64,000 nt of DNA from Isoetes taiwanensis (lineage: Eukaryota; Streptophyta; Lycopodiopsida; Isoetales; Isoetaceae). This document shows positions 24,595-35,336 of this stretch, one piece after another (within the stretch, counting starts at the first letter, position 1; every line of letters starts with the position of its first letter). The DNA is taken from positions 308,001 to 372,000 of the forward strand of contig JAJEKV010000276.1 of NCBI GenBank assembly GCA_021234155.1. Reading direction: 5' to 3'. The notes beneath the pieces are model-generated. The model saw nothing but the letters and a program-made list of their open reading frames with translations, did no database searches and was not told the origin of the DNA. The translations under genes and the position numbers were made by a program.

Positions 24595-26290
24595 TTACGT
24601 GAATACATACTGGAGGCTCTGATGATCTGTATCCAATTGGAACTTCCTTCCCAAGAGGTAGTGCCTCCAAATTCTTAATGCCCTGACAACCGCAAGCAGT
24701 TCTTGATCGTGCGTCGGGTAGTGCGTTTTGGCGTCGTTCATCTTCTTGGAATCATACGCTACCACACACTCTTCCTGCATGAGCACTGCACCTGTGGCTA
24801 TCTTACTCGCATCTGTCGCCACAAGCTTATCTTTCTCTGGGTCTGGCAGGGTCAAGACGGGGGCGGTTGTCAAAGCTTATTTTAACAATTCAAACCCTGC
24901 TTGGGCTTTCTTGTGCCAATGGTCTGCCCAATCTTTCACCTTTTCTGCCCTCGTCAAGTCTGTTAGCGGGGCTGCTATCTTTGCAAAGTTCTTCACGAAC
25001 TTCCTATAGTACCCTGCTAGGCCGAGGAAACTTCTGACCTCATGCACATTCTTGATTGTTGGCCCTTTGAATGGCTGGCTTCAATCTTGGCGGGATCCGT
25101 CGAGATTCCTTCGGCCGAGATCACATGACCTGGTATTCCACCCTCTCCGTTGCGAAGTGACACTTCAACAACTTGGCGTACAACTGGTGCCTCCTTAATT
25201 TCTCAAGCACTCTCCTTAGGTATTGCACGTGTTCCTCCAGGGATCTGCTATACACCAAAATGTCATCAAAGAATACTATCACAAGGTGTCCAAGAACTCC
25301 CTGAAGATGTCGTTCATGAGCCTCATGGACGTTGCTGGGGCATTCGATAAGCCGAAAGGCATTACCGTGAATTCATAGTGCCCATACCGGGTCACGAAAA
25401 GCCGTTTTATGGACGTCTTCTTCCTTTATTCTGATTTGGTGATAGCCTGACCTTAGGTCGATTTTGGAGAAGACTTTTGCCCCTTGGAGCTGATCCATCA
25501 AGTCGTCTGATCTGGGGAGCGCATACTTATTTTTGATGGTGTGCTTGTTCAACTGCCGGTAATCTATGCACATCCTCAAGCTGCCATCCTTCTTCTTTAC
25601 AAAAAGAATGGGTGCTCCAAACGGCGAGACGCTTAGGTCTAATGAAGCCTAGGTCGAAAGCAACTCCTCGCAATTGCTTCTTTAGTCCGCCACCCCGCAT
25701 GGTCATTCTCAGATGGGGCTTTGCTTGTCGGCCTTCGCTCCCCGGTTCGAAGTGCTATCTCACACTCGACTCCCCTATAAGGAGGGAGCTGCTTGATCTC
25801 ATCTGGAAAGAGATCGTGGAACTCCGTGATCAACTTAGCTACTTGCTTGGGCAACTCGATGAGCCCCTTATCTTCCTTACCTTCTTCTAATTCGGGCTCT
25901 TGGATCTCAAGCTTGAAGATATATGCTACCTGCTCACTCTTTATGCACCTGAACAGCTGCTTACTAGACATGCACTGCATAATAGGAACAACTTCTTTAC
26001 CTGTGATCTCTATGATCTTGCCATTGGATGCTGTCAGGGTCACCTTCCGCTTTCCACAATCAATGAGGGCTCCTGCTGGACCAATATACTCCATTCCTAT
26101 AATAAAGTCATACTTTCCAATATTCATTACCTCTGCCCCCATCTGAATGTTGATTCCCGGCAAATCAATGTCGAAGTTTATCCTTTTGCCTGTTGTATGC
26201 CTTACTCCCCCGTTTGCTAACACTACGGGTCTTGGCTTGGATTTCAATGGCTTGAGCTTCAACATTTCTATCATTCTTGGGGATGCAAAG
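24595..26290 (-). pseudogene. protease (partial), RT and RNase H of the chromovirus
   Basis: From 26290 down: the protease lacks its DSG and starts at HNFASPRM, with the flap-side IIGMEY preserved. RT follows with [11 protein letters not shown] (25579), [13 protein letters not shown] and a FFDDILVY catalytic box near 25270. RNase H comes next with LVATDASKIATGAVLM and ALRIWRHYLLGR (24873-24595). The loss of the protease start coincides with the deletion edge near 26290. Confidence 0.85.
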
Positions 26291-26294
26291 TTGT

Positions 26295-26351
26295 GACGCA
26301 GGCAAGCATAATATACGCCCCGGGACCGAGCATCGCGGCCGGAACGCCACA
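26295..26351 (-). repeat. remnant of the chromovirus 5' LTR
   Basis: The last bases 'cgggaccgagcatcgcggcc' plus 'ggaacgccaca' match the right end of the 3' LTR ('cgggaccgtataatcgcggc' plus 'tttggaacgtcaca'). Only this about 57-bp outer tip survives. The rest of the LTR, the primer-binding site, gag and the protease start are deleted. Confidence 0.75.
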
Positions 26352-27311
26352 AATGACCTCGAAAGCAGGTGTGTAAAGCCTTCTTGGCACGAGCCCCCTT
26401 GGGGTAAAAGTCCACACCCATACCAGATCCTACTCCAGGAGACAGGTTTTCTACCCCTTCAACGGGCTGCATTGGAACGCCATATCATTTACTTCCAGAA
26501 GGTGGTCGCTATGGGTGATACACGTTTGCCCAATCTTGCTTTGGTCAGAAGCGATGGGGTCCCCAACGCCCAAAGCCCGGCTGGAAGGACAAGCAAGCTC
26601 GATGGTTTCTCATTGGGGTATGTAGCAAACATATGCGTGCATGTAAGGACAAAGAAAGATCACAAGGCACTTAAGCCGTACCTAGATGCTACTTTCCTTC
26701 GCAAGCTCGGGATGCAGATGCTCGAGCGCGCGTGTCGGCATACTATCGCCAGAAGAAGTCAATCCTAGGCTCACGAGAGGCCCACACCAAGCATTTTATA
26801 CACATTTGCCCATGAAGAAGCGCAGACTTATAGCTTCCATTCGCAGACGGTGCACATCATCTCCACATTGAGACAGGCGTTGGGATCGGAAGCACGGAGC
26901 AAAGGCTTTTGCCGTTGTTGCCACCGGCTGCCATTGAGGATGAATGTCATGCCCTCCAGACCGCCGAAGCGCTTGCCCATATCCGAGGCGGTATGTTCGA
27001 TTACTAGTGCCCGCCAACCGCTGCATGAGTTATTGAATACCACGCCGATGGGTTTGTTGGGGTCATACCTCCGTGAGGTTATGGATGCACCGACTCGCTT
27101 GTGTCCTCCCGGCGCATTGAACCGGCCCTATACAATTGTACATCGTGCCAGCATACTTATTACTGCTAAGGTTTTTCCCTCGAAAACCCTTCGGGGCGGG
27201 GGTTTTTTAATCCTGTCGGTAATATGTTTGCTGCTCTCTTTTCGTTTGGGTCCCATAGACCAATCGGACTCCGTGGACGCTAAAAAATCTATTCTATTCT
27301 ATTCTATTCTT
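26352..27311 (+). mobile_element. LINE fragment, right part of the split copy, with pentamer tail
   Basis: The sequence resumes the LINE at aatgacctcgaaagcagg, including the AATGA duplication. The plus strand encodes IIYFQKVVAMGDTRLPNLA, then a zinc-binding C-terminus (FCRCCHRLPLRMN...) in shifted frames, and YLREVMDAPTRL. It ends in (TATTC)n at about 27287-27311 rather than poly(A). The same protein blocks recur at 43860-44480 and on the minus strand at 30955-31345. Confidence 0.85.
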
Positions 27312-27790
27312 ATATTATAAACATTATCCTAAACAAGATGCACTCTGGACTACCACAGTCGTCGGATTCGTCGATTCTACGACCCAGATCATATGTTGAG
27401 GCCTGTTAGCACCTCTCGTTTTGATTATAGTCATTTATGATTGGAGGCACCTATGATTTTGAAATATGAAATACGATTTCGCCTAAGGTTTAGAGAGAAT
27501 ATCGAACCTCTATATGGCTTTGCCTAAGATTTTAGACAATATAAGATACGAGGGCTCGAATCTCTACCAAAATAACTCAATGTCCTAATAAGACTACTTT
27601 AACCAATATATCTAGTGAGATAATGTAATTATTTTTTATCTTGAACATATATTTTTTTTATAACAACCCATTCAATTGTTTTAAGGATATATGGTCTATG
27701 GTTTCAGGAATTATTATTTTTTACATCATATCAAATCCCCCTGGAACCCCCCGTTATTTTGCTACATATTCCCATATATATGTATGTGGT
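27312..27790. other. AT-rich spacer, nothing recognised
   Basis: No reading frame, repeat unit or RNA gene could be recognised between the LINE tail and the minisatellite. Confidence 0.6.
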
Positions 27791-27794
27791 ACAT

Positions 27795-28415
27795 ATTATT
27801 ATTAGACCATATTATTAGACCATGTATGCCATATTATTAGACCCTGTATGTCATGCATCAAACTCTAAATTATGCCACATGGCATTTTCAATGCCACATC
27901 ATGAAATCCTATATTGTGCATGCCACATCATCAAACCCTAGATTGTGCCATGTGGCGATCTCATATTGCCACATCATTGTAAGTGCCATGTCATCAAACC
28001 CTAGCTTGTGTCCGCCACATCATCAAACTCTAGATTGTGCCACATGGCATTTACAGTCTAGGGATTGATGACGTCATTTAATCCTGCTTACGTATTTACA
28101 TCTTGCTTGGCATATGAAGATATCAGAAGGAAGTTTGATATTCATGCAGTAGATTTTTCTTCCTTGTTTACTTTATCTCCTTTAGACTTAGGATCATATT
28201 TCCAAACAGTGGATGCACATCGCTCATTTTTGTTGAAACTATGATGATATTTGTACTCAGGCTCCATGGCCTCTTCATAGGCCCTAAGAGAGCTATTTAA
28301 TAAATTAAATTAAATTAAATTAAATTTAAAGTGTCATGTCATCAAACCCTAGATTGTGTGTAGTGCCACATCATCAAACTCTAGATTGTGCCACACGACG
28401 TTTACAATCTAGGGT
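27795..28415 (+). repeat. degenerate minisatellite with unit 'catcaaaccctagattgtgcc'
   Basis: At least seven partial copies of a 40-50 bp unit built on gccacatcatcaaaccctagattgtg occur at 27795-28075, with two more at 28340-28415. An inverted copy lies at 29210-29272. A (taaat)n-like run is at 28296-28325. The unit contains one telomere-like aaaccctag word, but the array is not telomeric. Confidence 0.7.
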
Positions 28416-29209
28416 GATACAAACGGTCTTCTCTATCTGCAAATCTATCTGCAAAACTAACAAACACGGTTAATCCAATCAACCTGGAACTCCAGATCAA
28501 GCTCTTCTGGCACTACTTATCCACCCAACCGGGCTCTGATTTGCAAACACGGCAAGTTTAAGCTCAAGTTCCTCCCAATTCTGAGAGTCTGCTAACCAGC
28601 TGGATAGCCTCTCTGGGATTCTCTGGAATTCTCTAGAGCTAAGGGAAACACTTAATTCAACACAAATTATCAAAAGATCTAGTGCAGACAGACTTCTATC
28701 TCATACCAGACACTTCCGGCTCCCACAATTCTGCAGATCGACCACTTTTATGCTATTCTAAAAGGCTTTTGTAAGCTATATCTGGATTTACCTTTTCCTT
28801 TTAAGCTAAATCCGACAGCCTTTTTTTAGCAATTCGGTCTGCTATGATGGCCCCAGGAGCTAATTCCGGTTGTTCCGCTAGTTCAGGAGTCAGTTTCGAA
28901 TTCATTCCGGCCTTTTTTTCTATTATAACAAAAAGGGTCTGTTTTTATTTTCGTTCATTTACATAGTCCGTTGTTTGTTTACTTAGGCAGTTATTTCGGT
29001 TCCACTAATTCCATCTGTTGCTGGTCGTTACAACTGTAGCGGCCGTTTTGTTTTTATTAACACTTAGCTTTTCAATATATTAATTATTTCAATGGTTCCT
29101 TTGTTAAAAGTTGTAATTTAAAACGCCTAAGGCTATACAATCAAAGTTAATAAAAGACCCTTGCCTCTGTGTTTGTTTCTGCAAATCCTTCTCTGAGCCA
29201 CGCCCCCAA
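28416..29209. other. spacer between inverted minisatellite blocks
   Basis: About 790 bp without convincing frames lies between the direct array and its inverted copy. With 27850-28075 and 29210-29272 as inverse ends, the whole could be one 1.4-kb non-autonomous inverted-repeat element. Confidence 0.35.
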
Positions 29210-29272
29210 GCTAGTGCCATATCATAGGGTTTGATGATGTGGCACACACATGGGTTTGATGTCGACGTGGCA
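29210..29272 (-). repeat. inverted copy of the minisatellite unit
   Basis: The segment agggtttgatgatgtggcac is the inverse of the gccacatcatcaaaccct unit found at 27795-28415. Confidence 0.7.
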
Positions 29273-29299
29273 CTTTACCTAGAAGTTATGATGTATGTA

Positions 29300-29395
29300 T
29301 GTCCTTTAAGTTAAGTTAATTTTGACCTTTAAGTTAAAGTATTAAAGTGGTCCTAACTATTACCGTATTTTTGGCTTTGAACAAATATCTTTTCC
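29300..29395 (+). repeat. dispersed repeat, copy 2
   Basis: Direct copy of 9205-9310 sharing 'ctttaagttaaagtattaaa' and 'tttttggctttgaacaaata'. A (TATTC)n tract follows at about 29608-29632. Confidence 0.75.
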
Positions 29396-30239
29396 ATTAA
29401 TAATTTACTTTTCCATTAATAATTTTCATTAAAAAATATTTATTTGCTGGAACAAGTCTCAAATGGGAAGAGAAAATTAAATTAATCACTTCTTGCAAGC
29501 ATTTACCAGTAGATTAGCCATCTCAAGTGGATCGCCACACTTCTCTCTCTCTCAACCGTTGTTTTGAAGATATCGATGACACTAACAATAGATGGCCGAT
29601 CCATGTCATATTCTATTCTATTCTATTCTATCCATCATCATTTGGATCTTCATATGTTGGATGATGTCCAATGTGCTAGAGTATCAGTCGGTTGGGTTTA
29701 TCTCAACACACAACCCCATAAGCCGCATAGCCTGGACAAAATTAAGGAGCATCTCATAAATGTAGCCTAGGGAATATATGTCAGATATCTCATGCCTCCA
29801 TGATGCTTGATCATCCGATGATGTTGTAAAACCTCTCTTCTTTCATCAAGGATATCGCACCTTCTGTGTTGTAGTGTATAACGACTCTTCAATTTGGGCA
29901 TTTGCTCCTTGCAAAAAGAACGAAGGCTCGTGTTCCAATCACCAATAGCCACCCTTACATTTGCAAGGGAGTCATCAAAATGGAGTTTGACCCTTTTGCA
30001 ATTGAGCTTTGTGTGTGTCCAACCTGGAACGTGGATGGCATAGACTCCTTATGCAAGAGCGAGAGATATTTCAGGGACGTACTTGTACACAAGTCTCGTC
30101 TTGGCTTTCCACTCCACAATTATCTTCATGTCAGCCCTTCGTGGAGCACTATGCATTGCATTTTACCATCTCCTATAAGAAGATAATTAGCTCAGCAGAT
30201 GGTCAAGTAATTCTGCAAAGGTTCCTCCATTCATGAATG
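29396..30239. other. intergenic DNA, nothing recognised
   Basis: Frames here (for example 29902-30186, +) are short and motif-free. I see no gene. Confidence 0.5.
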
Positions 30240-30830
30240 GCAATTTTCCTTCTAATAACCTTTGAGGCACTGCTTTTTCTCACGTCCTAGTATAAATTAT
30301 GTCAAAAAGACTTTAAAGTCGTGTAAGGACATCGTAATATTAAAATTGAAGGTTACCCTAATTTTGTGTTTTTTGGTCTTGTTGTCATCCGTTTGCTACT
30401 TCAATTTCATGGACCTCATAGTTGTTTGCCTAGAAATGAAATGCATTGTCAGCTTATATTAGATTAGACTATCAGATTTATTTTATGACATATTTAATTC
30501 AGTGCAGTTTGCACCATTTCCAAAGTTTCTTGCAAACGAACATAATGCCAGTGAAAAGAATTTTTGTTTTTGAAGAACTGTGTCATCAATATATTAAAAG
30601 AATGGTAATGTTACAAAGCAAGTGAGGAGGAAGGAGAACTGCCCCAAAGAGATAGCGAGACTCGACACTCCACAACAAACTCACAGAAAAACTGCAACTC
30701 TACTACTGTACAAACCGACCATCACCATCTACAACACCCAAGAAGTCCCGCGAAAAAACATTTTTCCAACTAAGGAAACCATTCTTCATCAAATTAATAT
30801 TAGTGCCCGCTTCAATTCCTGGGATATCTT
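30240..30830 (+). repeat. dispersed repeat A, empty-site copy for the Helitron
   Basis: This repeat has a second copy split between 31380-31469 and 35028-35336. The junction 'gtgtaagga-catcgtaatatta' at about 30320-30340 is uninterrupted here, whereas the other copy holds a 3558-bp insert at that point. Copy A also has about 190 bp of extra sequence at 30560-30750. Its own identity is unknown. Confidence 0.82.
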
Positions 30831-30954
30831 ACACATGAAATATGTACAAGCCAGGCGAGTGTCCGAGGATAGAGCTAATCCACGCCTATCCATGACCTCT
30901 TGAAGTATGATTCCACCATTCGGATTGAACCCGTGCTTAGTATTACCTGTAGCA

Positions 30955-31345
30955 GCTAGCTTAGGTCTGTCCTATTCAGCATTGCGTACGCGGATTTGAT
31001 CATGCGTTGGGCAGCTCTGGAGTGTATGGCATTCATTTTCAACTGCTCCCATTTGGCAATACTGACAAAGCTTGCCATGGTATGGCTCCCCAATCCATTT
31101 GCTTGTCTCAATTTGGAAATGGTGTGCACCTGTGCGAATGGAGGCAATGAGTCTACGCCTTTTCATAGGCAGATGGGCACGCATATAGCATTGCGTGCCA
31201 GTTCCAAGGTGGGTTTATGTGGTGCTGGTAATGTGTTGTTTTGAAGTGTTTCAGAGCATCGACATCCCAGAGCTTGCTGAGGAGAGCAAGCTTCTAGGTA
31301 TTGCCTCAAGCTATGACAATCTGCCTCTGTTTGTACCTATATGTA
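30955..31345 (-). mobile_element. LINE C-terminal fragment
   Basis: The minus strand encodes SLRQYLEAC, then LPMKRRRLIASIRTGAHHFQ and a zinc-binding CQYCQMGAVENECHTLQSC (CX2CX7HX4C). This is the same family as 44078-44473. It is truncated at both ends. Confidence 0.8.
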
Positions 31346-31781
31346 TTCTTGCTCATTCCATCTGACGAGCCACTGAGCTCACTTTTCCTTCCAACAGCCC
31401 TTGAGGCGTTGTTTCTTCTCATGTTCTAGTACAAAGTATGTTCAAAAAGACTTTAAAGTCATGTAAGGATCTTTCTTTATACTAAAGGAATTTTGAGTGT
31501 TTGTCATCAATTTCAATTTTGAACCGTCGATGCAGATGGATGGTTGAGATTTGAGGATTTTGGAAAGGGCATAAGAAAAAAAACCGTGACAGATTTTCTT
31601 GCGAGGCTTTTTCCTGGAAAAAACCCTCCATATTGCATTACACCAACTCCGGCCAACATGTTGAGATATTTCTATTGAGATTGAGATATTTCTACTCTGT
31701 TCAATTCGGGGGTATGCATCCCTAGGAACTTGGCACTGGTGCCAGCCTCTGGAAGAAAGTTGGCCAGCGCTTCTATTTTTT

Positions 31782-32310
31782 CTGCAACTACCGACTTGCC
31801 AATGTAGCTTTTTGTGCATGGTTTTTTTCTTTAATTCCTCCTCTATTTGGACCTCCAGCACAAAGATTTCTAGCCAAGCATACTCTATGGCAGCACAAGA
31901 TCACGAGAAAAGCACGCCTTTCTTATTCTTTGTTTTCGGTGGGGTTGAAAATTCAACACCTAGCTTAATTTCATGCCTTTAAGATGGAAAATGTCGGTAA
32001 GAATACAGGTTCTAAGCATGATTTTTTCTGTGAAATTGAAGCTGGTCAATGGGTTTATGTTGAGTCCGATGAAAGTGGCCTGGATAGAAGTGAGGATTGT
32101 GACATAAAGGGAAGCCTAGATCGCATTGGTGAACAAGATATAGTTATGTACAAAGTTGGCATTCATGTTTCACACTTCTATTTTTTTCTGCAACTGCCGA
32201 CTTGCCAATGTAGCTTTTTGTGCATGGTTTTCTTCTTTAATTCCTCCTCTATTTGGACCTCCAACGCAAAGATTTCTAGCCAAGCATACTCTATGGCATC
32301 GCAAGAAGGC
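31782..32310 (+). repeat. 120-bp direct repeat inside the Helitron
   Basis: The block 'cgacttgccaatgtagcttt' ... 'ccaagcatactctatggca' at 31782-31902 recurs at 32190-32310 with few changes. Between the copies lies a 60-codon acidic frame (31984-32170). The duplication probably arose during capture or later rearrangement. Confidence 0.8.
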
Positions 32311-32533
32311 AAACTATTCAACATTATAACATTATAATTTTATAAGTCTTCAATTATCGCACACATTAGAGTCAGTATCGCGATATCTATCTTCAAGATG
32401 GGCTGTTGGGTAGTTGGATCTTCATCTTTGGATGAATTGTTTTGCATGGAAGCGTTGAAGTCTGTCTTCTATATGCCACTGCAAACAACTCGAGATGTTT
32501 ATCTAGGCATCTTTCAAAAGCCAGCACCATATA

Positions 32534-33010
32534 TCAATTATGGACAGAATTATACTGAATAAAAGCACGCACATTGTAGAAGCATGGATATTGCGGGAAT
32601 ATGGGCATAAGCCTAACTCCCACACGCAGAACCTTTTTGCAAAGGATCGGGATGTACGATGATTTGGAGGATTGATTGGGCTCACATGGGGCATAACTCC
32701 ATTTGCCCGTTTTTACTGCAGTAATGATGAGCAAATTTATGTGTGCTTTTGGATGTAGTTTTATGAAGCTCCAAATATATTGAGAAGTATTGAACAATGC
32801 TATAAAACTTGTGAATCTTGACACCACAGGACTTATTGGCCGGGTATCAGGAATTAAGAATGGAAGTGCACAAGTTTCTGAGCATTTAAGGAAGGAATTT
32901 ATGTTCCTTGTATCAGTCATGGGGGATCCAGGTGAAAACAGGCATGCTGGCATTCTTTCTAAGCACTTCAGGTTTGCTTTTACTTCATTTAGCACGGGAT
33001 TGAGGTAACA
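32534..33010 (+). pseudogene. unidentified captured fragment in the Helitron
   Basis: A plus-strand frame (32790-33008; RVSGIKNGSAQVSEHLRKEF) looks like coding sequence ending at a possible splice donor (gaggtaac at 33000), while the opposite strand is also open (32534-32995). I do not recognise the protein. It may be a piece of a host gene picked up by the Helitron. Confidence 0.35.
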
Positions 33011-33184
33011 ATTTGATGTTTACAGTGCCATGGTTGCTGCTATGCATAATCAACAGAGGGATATTGAGGCCAAGTCTCTACATCCACATGTTAATTTAAG
33101 TGGAACAAATGAAAAGTGTCATCTTAGTAGAGACATACTGCATGGTATTAGTAGAGACACACTGCATGTTAACACAATTGGAAA

Positions 33185-33754
33185 ATGAACCAAGATAGCT
33201 TGAGAATAGATGCATGTACACATTTGGCTTCAAACAACTATGCATTCAACAAAGTTCTAAAACCAAGTGTATATACCTGGAATGCAATTATCGAGGAGCA
33301 TGCAAAGCTTGGCCAAGCCGAAATGTCCTTTGAAATGTACTACGAAATGTTCCTTTCAGCTATAAAGACAGATAAGTATGTGTATGTTACTGTCTTAAAA
33401 GCATGGATCTCTTTATCAAGCCTTAATAGAGGAAGGCAATTGCATGAACATGTCATTTGTTGTGATCTGCAATTTGATGTATTTGTTGGGAATACTCTTG
33501 TTGATATGTATGCCAAATGTGGAGGTTTGGAAGATGCAAGAAGAATATTTGATGATTTACCAAAACACGATGTAGTTTCTTGGACTGTAATGATTGCAGG
33601 ATATGCAAAATCTGGAAACTTGGAAAAAGCACACAGACTACTTGAGAGGTCTCCAAATCGAAATGTGGTGTCCTGGGGTGCAGTGATTGATGGATATGTT
33701 CAGCATTATGAAGGCTATACAATAATGTACAACTCAATGCTAAGGGCACATTAA
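33185..33754 (+). pseudogene. PPR (pentatricopeptide repeat) gene fragment
   Basis: The 189-codon frame contains about five PPR motifs of the P, L and S classes: VYTWNAIIEEHAKLGQAEMS, DKYVYVTVLKAW...GRQLHEHV, DVFVGNTLVDMYAKCGGLED, DVVSWTVMIAGYAKSGNLEK and NVVSWGAVIDGYVQH. PPR proteins bind RNA in mitochondria or plastids and guide RNA editing or processing. Full-length members have 10-20 motifs plus targeting and E/DYW domains, all missing here. The fragment lies wholly inside the Helitron, so it was most likely captured from a host gene. It is open by chance or recency, not as a proven gene. Confidence 0.88.
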
Positions 33755-33894
33755 TCAGGTATGTGCTGTAGTTTTTGCTGTAATGATTATCTTATTCTGA
33801 AAAATGGAGACCTATTGCAAGGAATTATGTTGCTTTATGCTTTTGAAGTTCAAGAAAGATCGATTCTAAGCACAATTATTCAATTGAATTATAA

Positions 33895-34240
33895 AGGAAT
33901 TGATGTTGGCCTGTGTACAAATGTGGAGATGCAATCAGTGATAAAGGTCATATTTCTACGCTAGAACTAAAAGGTCGACGAGAGATATGGCTTTAGTTTT
34001 ATATTTTTCTCTTCTCTTGTTACAATCTGGAATCCACGTTGGACTATGTACAAATCTGGAGATGAAATTAGTAATAAAGTCTAGACTGTGTAGAAATCTG
34101 GCTTCCTTGAGATGGAAGGAATTGGCAATGTATGATGGACACGTCATATAACATTTACTTTAGAACTTGTTGGACTTATACAAATCTGACTTCCTTGAGA
34201 TGGCAAAGATTGGTAATGAATGATAGTCCTTTGTAGATCC
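33895..34240 (+). repeat. degenerate direct repeats in the Helitron
   Basis: The block 'atgttggcctgtgtacaaat...ggagatg' (33900-33935) is repeated at 34030-34070. 'tctggcttccttgagatgg' (34096-34150) is repeated at 34185-34230. A (TATTC)n tract follows at about 34632-34656. Confidence 0.65.
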
Positions 34241-35027
34241 AAACTGTTACATCCCATTTCGTTCGTGTAAACAGCAATGTGGCATCAATAACAAGAATTT
34301 TTGAATTGTGTGGATATGTAATGCCATGCTTTCTTTCATATATAGGCGCTATGGGTGCTGCATGGGTAAAGTTTTCAATTTGGCATTCTAAATGTAGAGG
34401 AAGTAAATTATTCATAGATAACAAGCATCAAATTTCTAGGTTGGTGCATAGTTCTGATATCTTCTATAAACTTCTTGAGCATATCTATGATTATTATATC
34501 ATCTGTTTATAATAGATGTTCATTTTGGTTCCTTAAAAAGCATCCTAAAATCTAATTCTTGAAATGTGAATGTAAGCTCGATCCATTGTGTGAGTTAAAA
34601 ACTTTGAGATAAAAGGGAGTACAAAAAAAACTATTCTATTCTATTCTATTCTATTGTAGAAGGCGAGGTGAAATCAGGAACTTCCAAAATTTGTATTTAT
34701 ATCTAATAAGATGAAATTGTTTGCTTCCAGATGCCTAATACATTCTTTATATTTGCAATGAAAAGCATGTCTCTACGTGTTTTGCTTGATTATTTGCAAG
34801 GTCATGCTAAAAACTGTGTACTTTTCATTATTAAATGTGTAGTTGCCAACTTCTTAACTTATGTTCAAGCTTTAAGCTCAATAAATAAAACACTATACAA
34901 GGATAATATTCAACTTCAATTCAAAACAACCGATTGTATATGCCCAACTAGACGTTCTCACTTTATCTTTATGAATTTTGAATTTAATCCCAACGAAAAG
35001 CCCAGCAATGCTGGGCACTTTTTCTAG

Positions 35028-35336
35028 TAGCCTAATATTAAACATTGGAGGTTAGTCTAATTTTGTGTTGTCAGCCGTTTGCTACTTCAATTTCGTGGAT
35101 CTCATAGTTGTTTTCCTAGAAATGGAATGCCTTGACAGCTTATATTAGATTAGACTATTAGATTTATTTTTTGACATATTTAATTCAGTGCAGTTTGCAC
35201 CATTTCCAAAGTTTCTTGCAAACGAACATAATGCCAGTGAAAAGAATTTTTCATCCCCTGAAAAAACATTCCTCCAAGTAAAAAAACCATTCTTTATCAA
35301 ATTATTATTAGTGCCCGCTTCAATCCCTGGGATATC
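35028..35336 (+). repeat. dispersed repeat B, right part
   Basis: This continues the repeat copy interrupted by the Helitron. Its left part is 31380-31469, and it aligns with 30334-30557 and 30753-30830. Confidence 0.8.

Larger units (their letters stand above)
9452..26351 (-). mobile_element. Ty3 chromovirus, gag-deleted, interrupted by a second element
   Basis: This is a minus-strand Ty3-type LTR retrotransposon with a chromodomain integrase. Evidence: termini TGTGAC...CCACA, the AATGA target-site duplication, restoration of LINE continuity across it, a full 3' LTR (9452-10969), a polypurine tract beside it, and protease-RT-RNase H-integrase-chromodomain frames in the right order at 26290-22924. 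The 11-kb element at 11470-22552 sits in its 3' untranslated region. The 5' LTR is reduced to about 57 bp and gag is gone, so this copy cannot move unaided. Confidence 0.93.
31470..35027 (+). mobile_element. non-autonomous Helitron with captured gene pieces
   Basis: The element begins TCTTTCTTTATACTAAAGG after an A. It ends with the hairpin gcccagc-aat-gctgggc (35000-35016), seven bases, and CTAG (35024-35027) before a T. These are the canonical Helitron 5'-TC, 3'-hairpin and CTRR ends in an A/T target with no target-site duplication. Removing 3558 bp restores the repeat seen intact at 30240-30830. It encodes no Rep/helicase. It carries a PPR gene fragment at 33185-33754 and other exon-like pieces (31984-32170, 32790-33008). 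Helitrons move by rolling-circle transposition using a helicase made by autonomous relatives. Confidence 0.92.

Noticed and set aside
27850-28060. Telomeric repeat
   Set aside because: Only isolated aaaccctag words occur within a longer unit; there is no run of the 7-bp plant telomere repeat.
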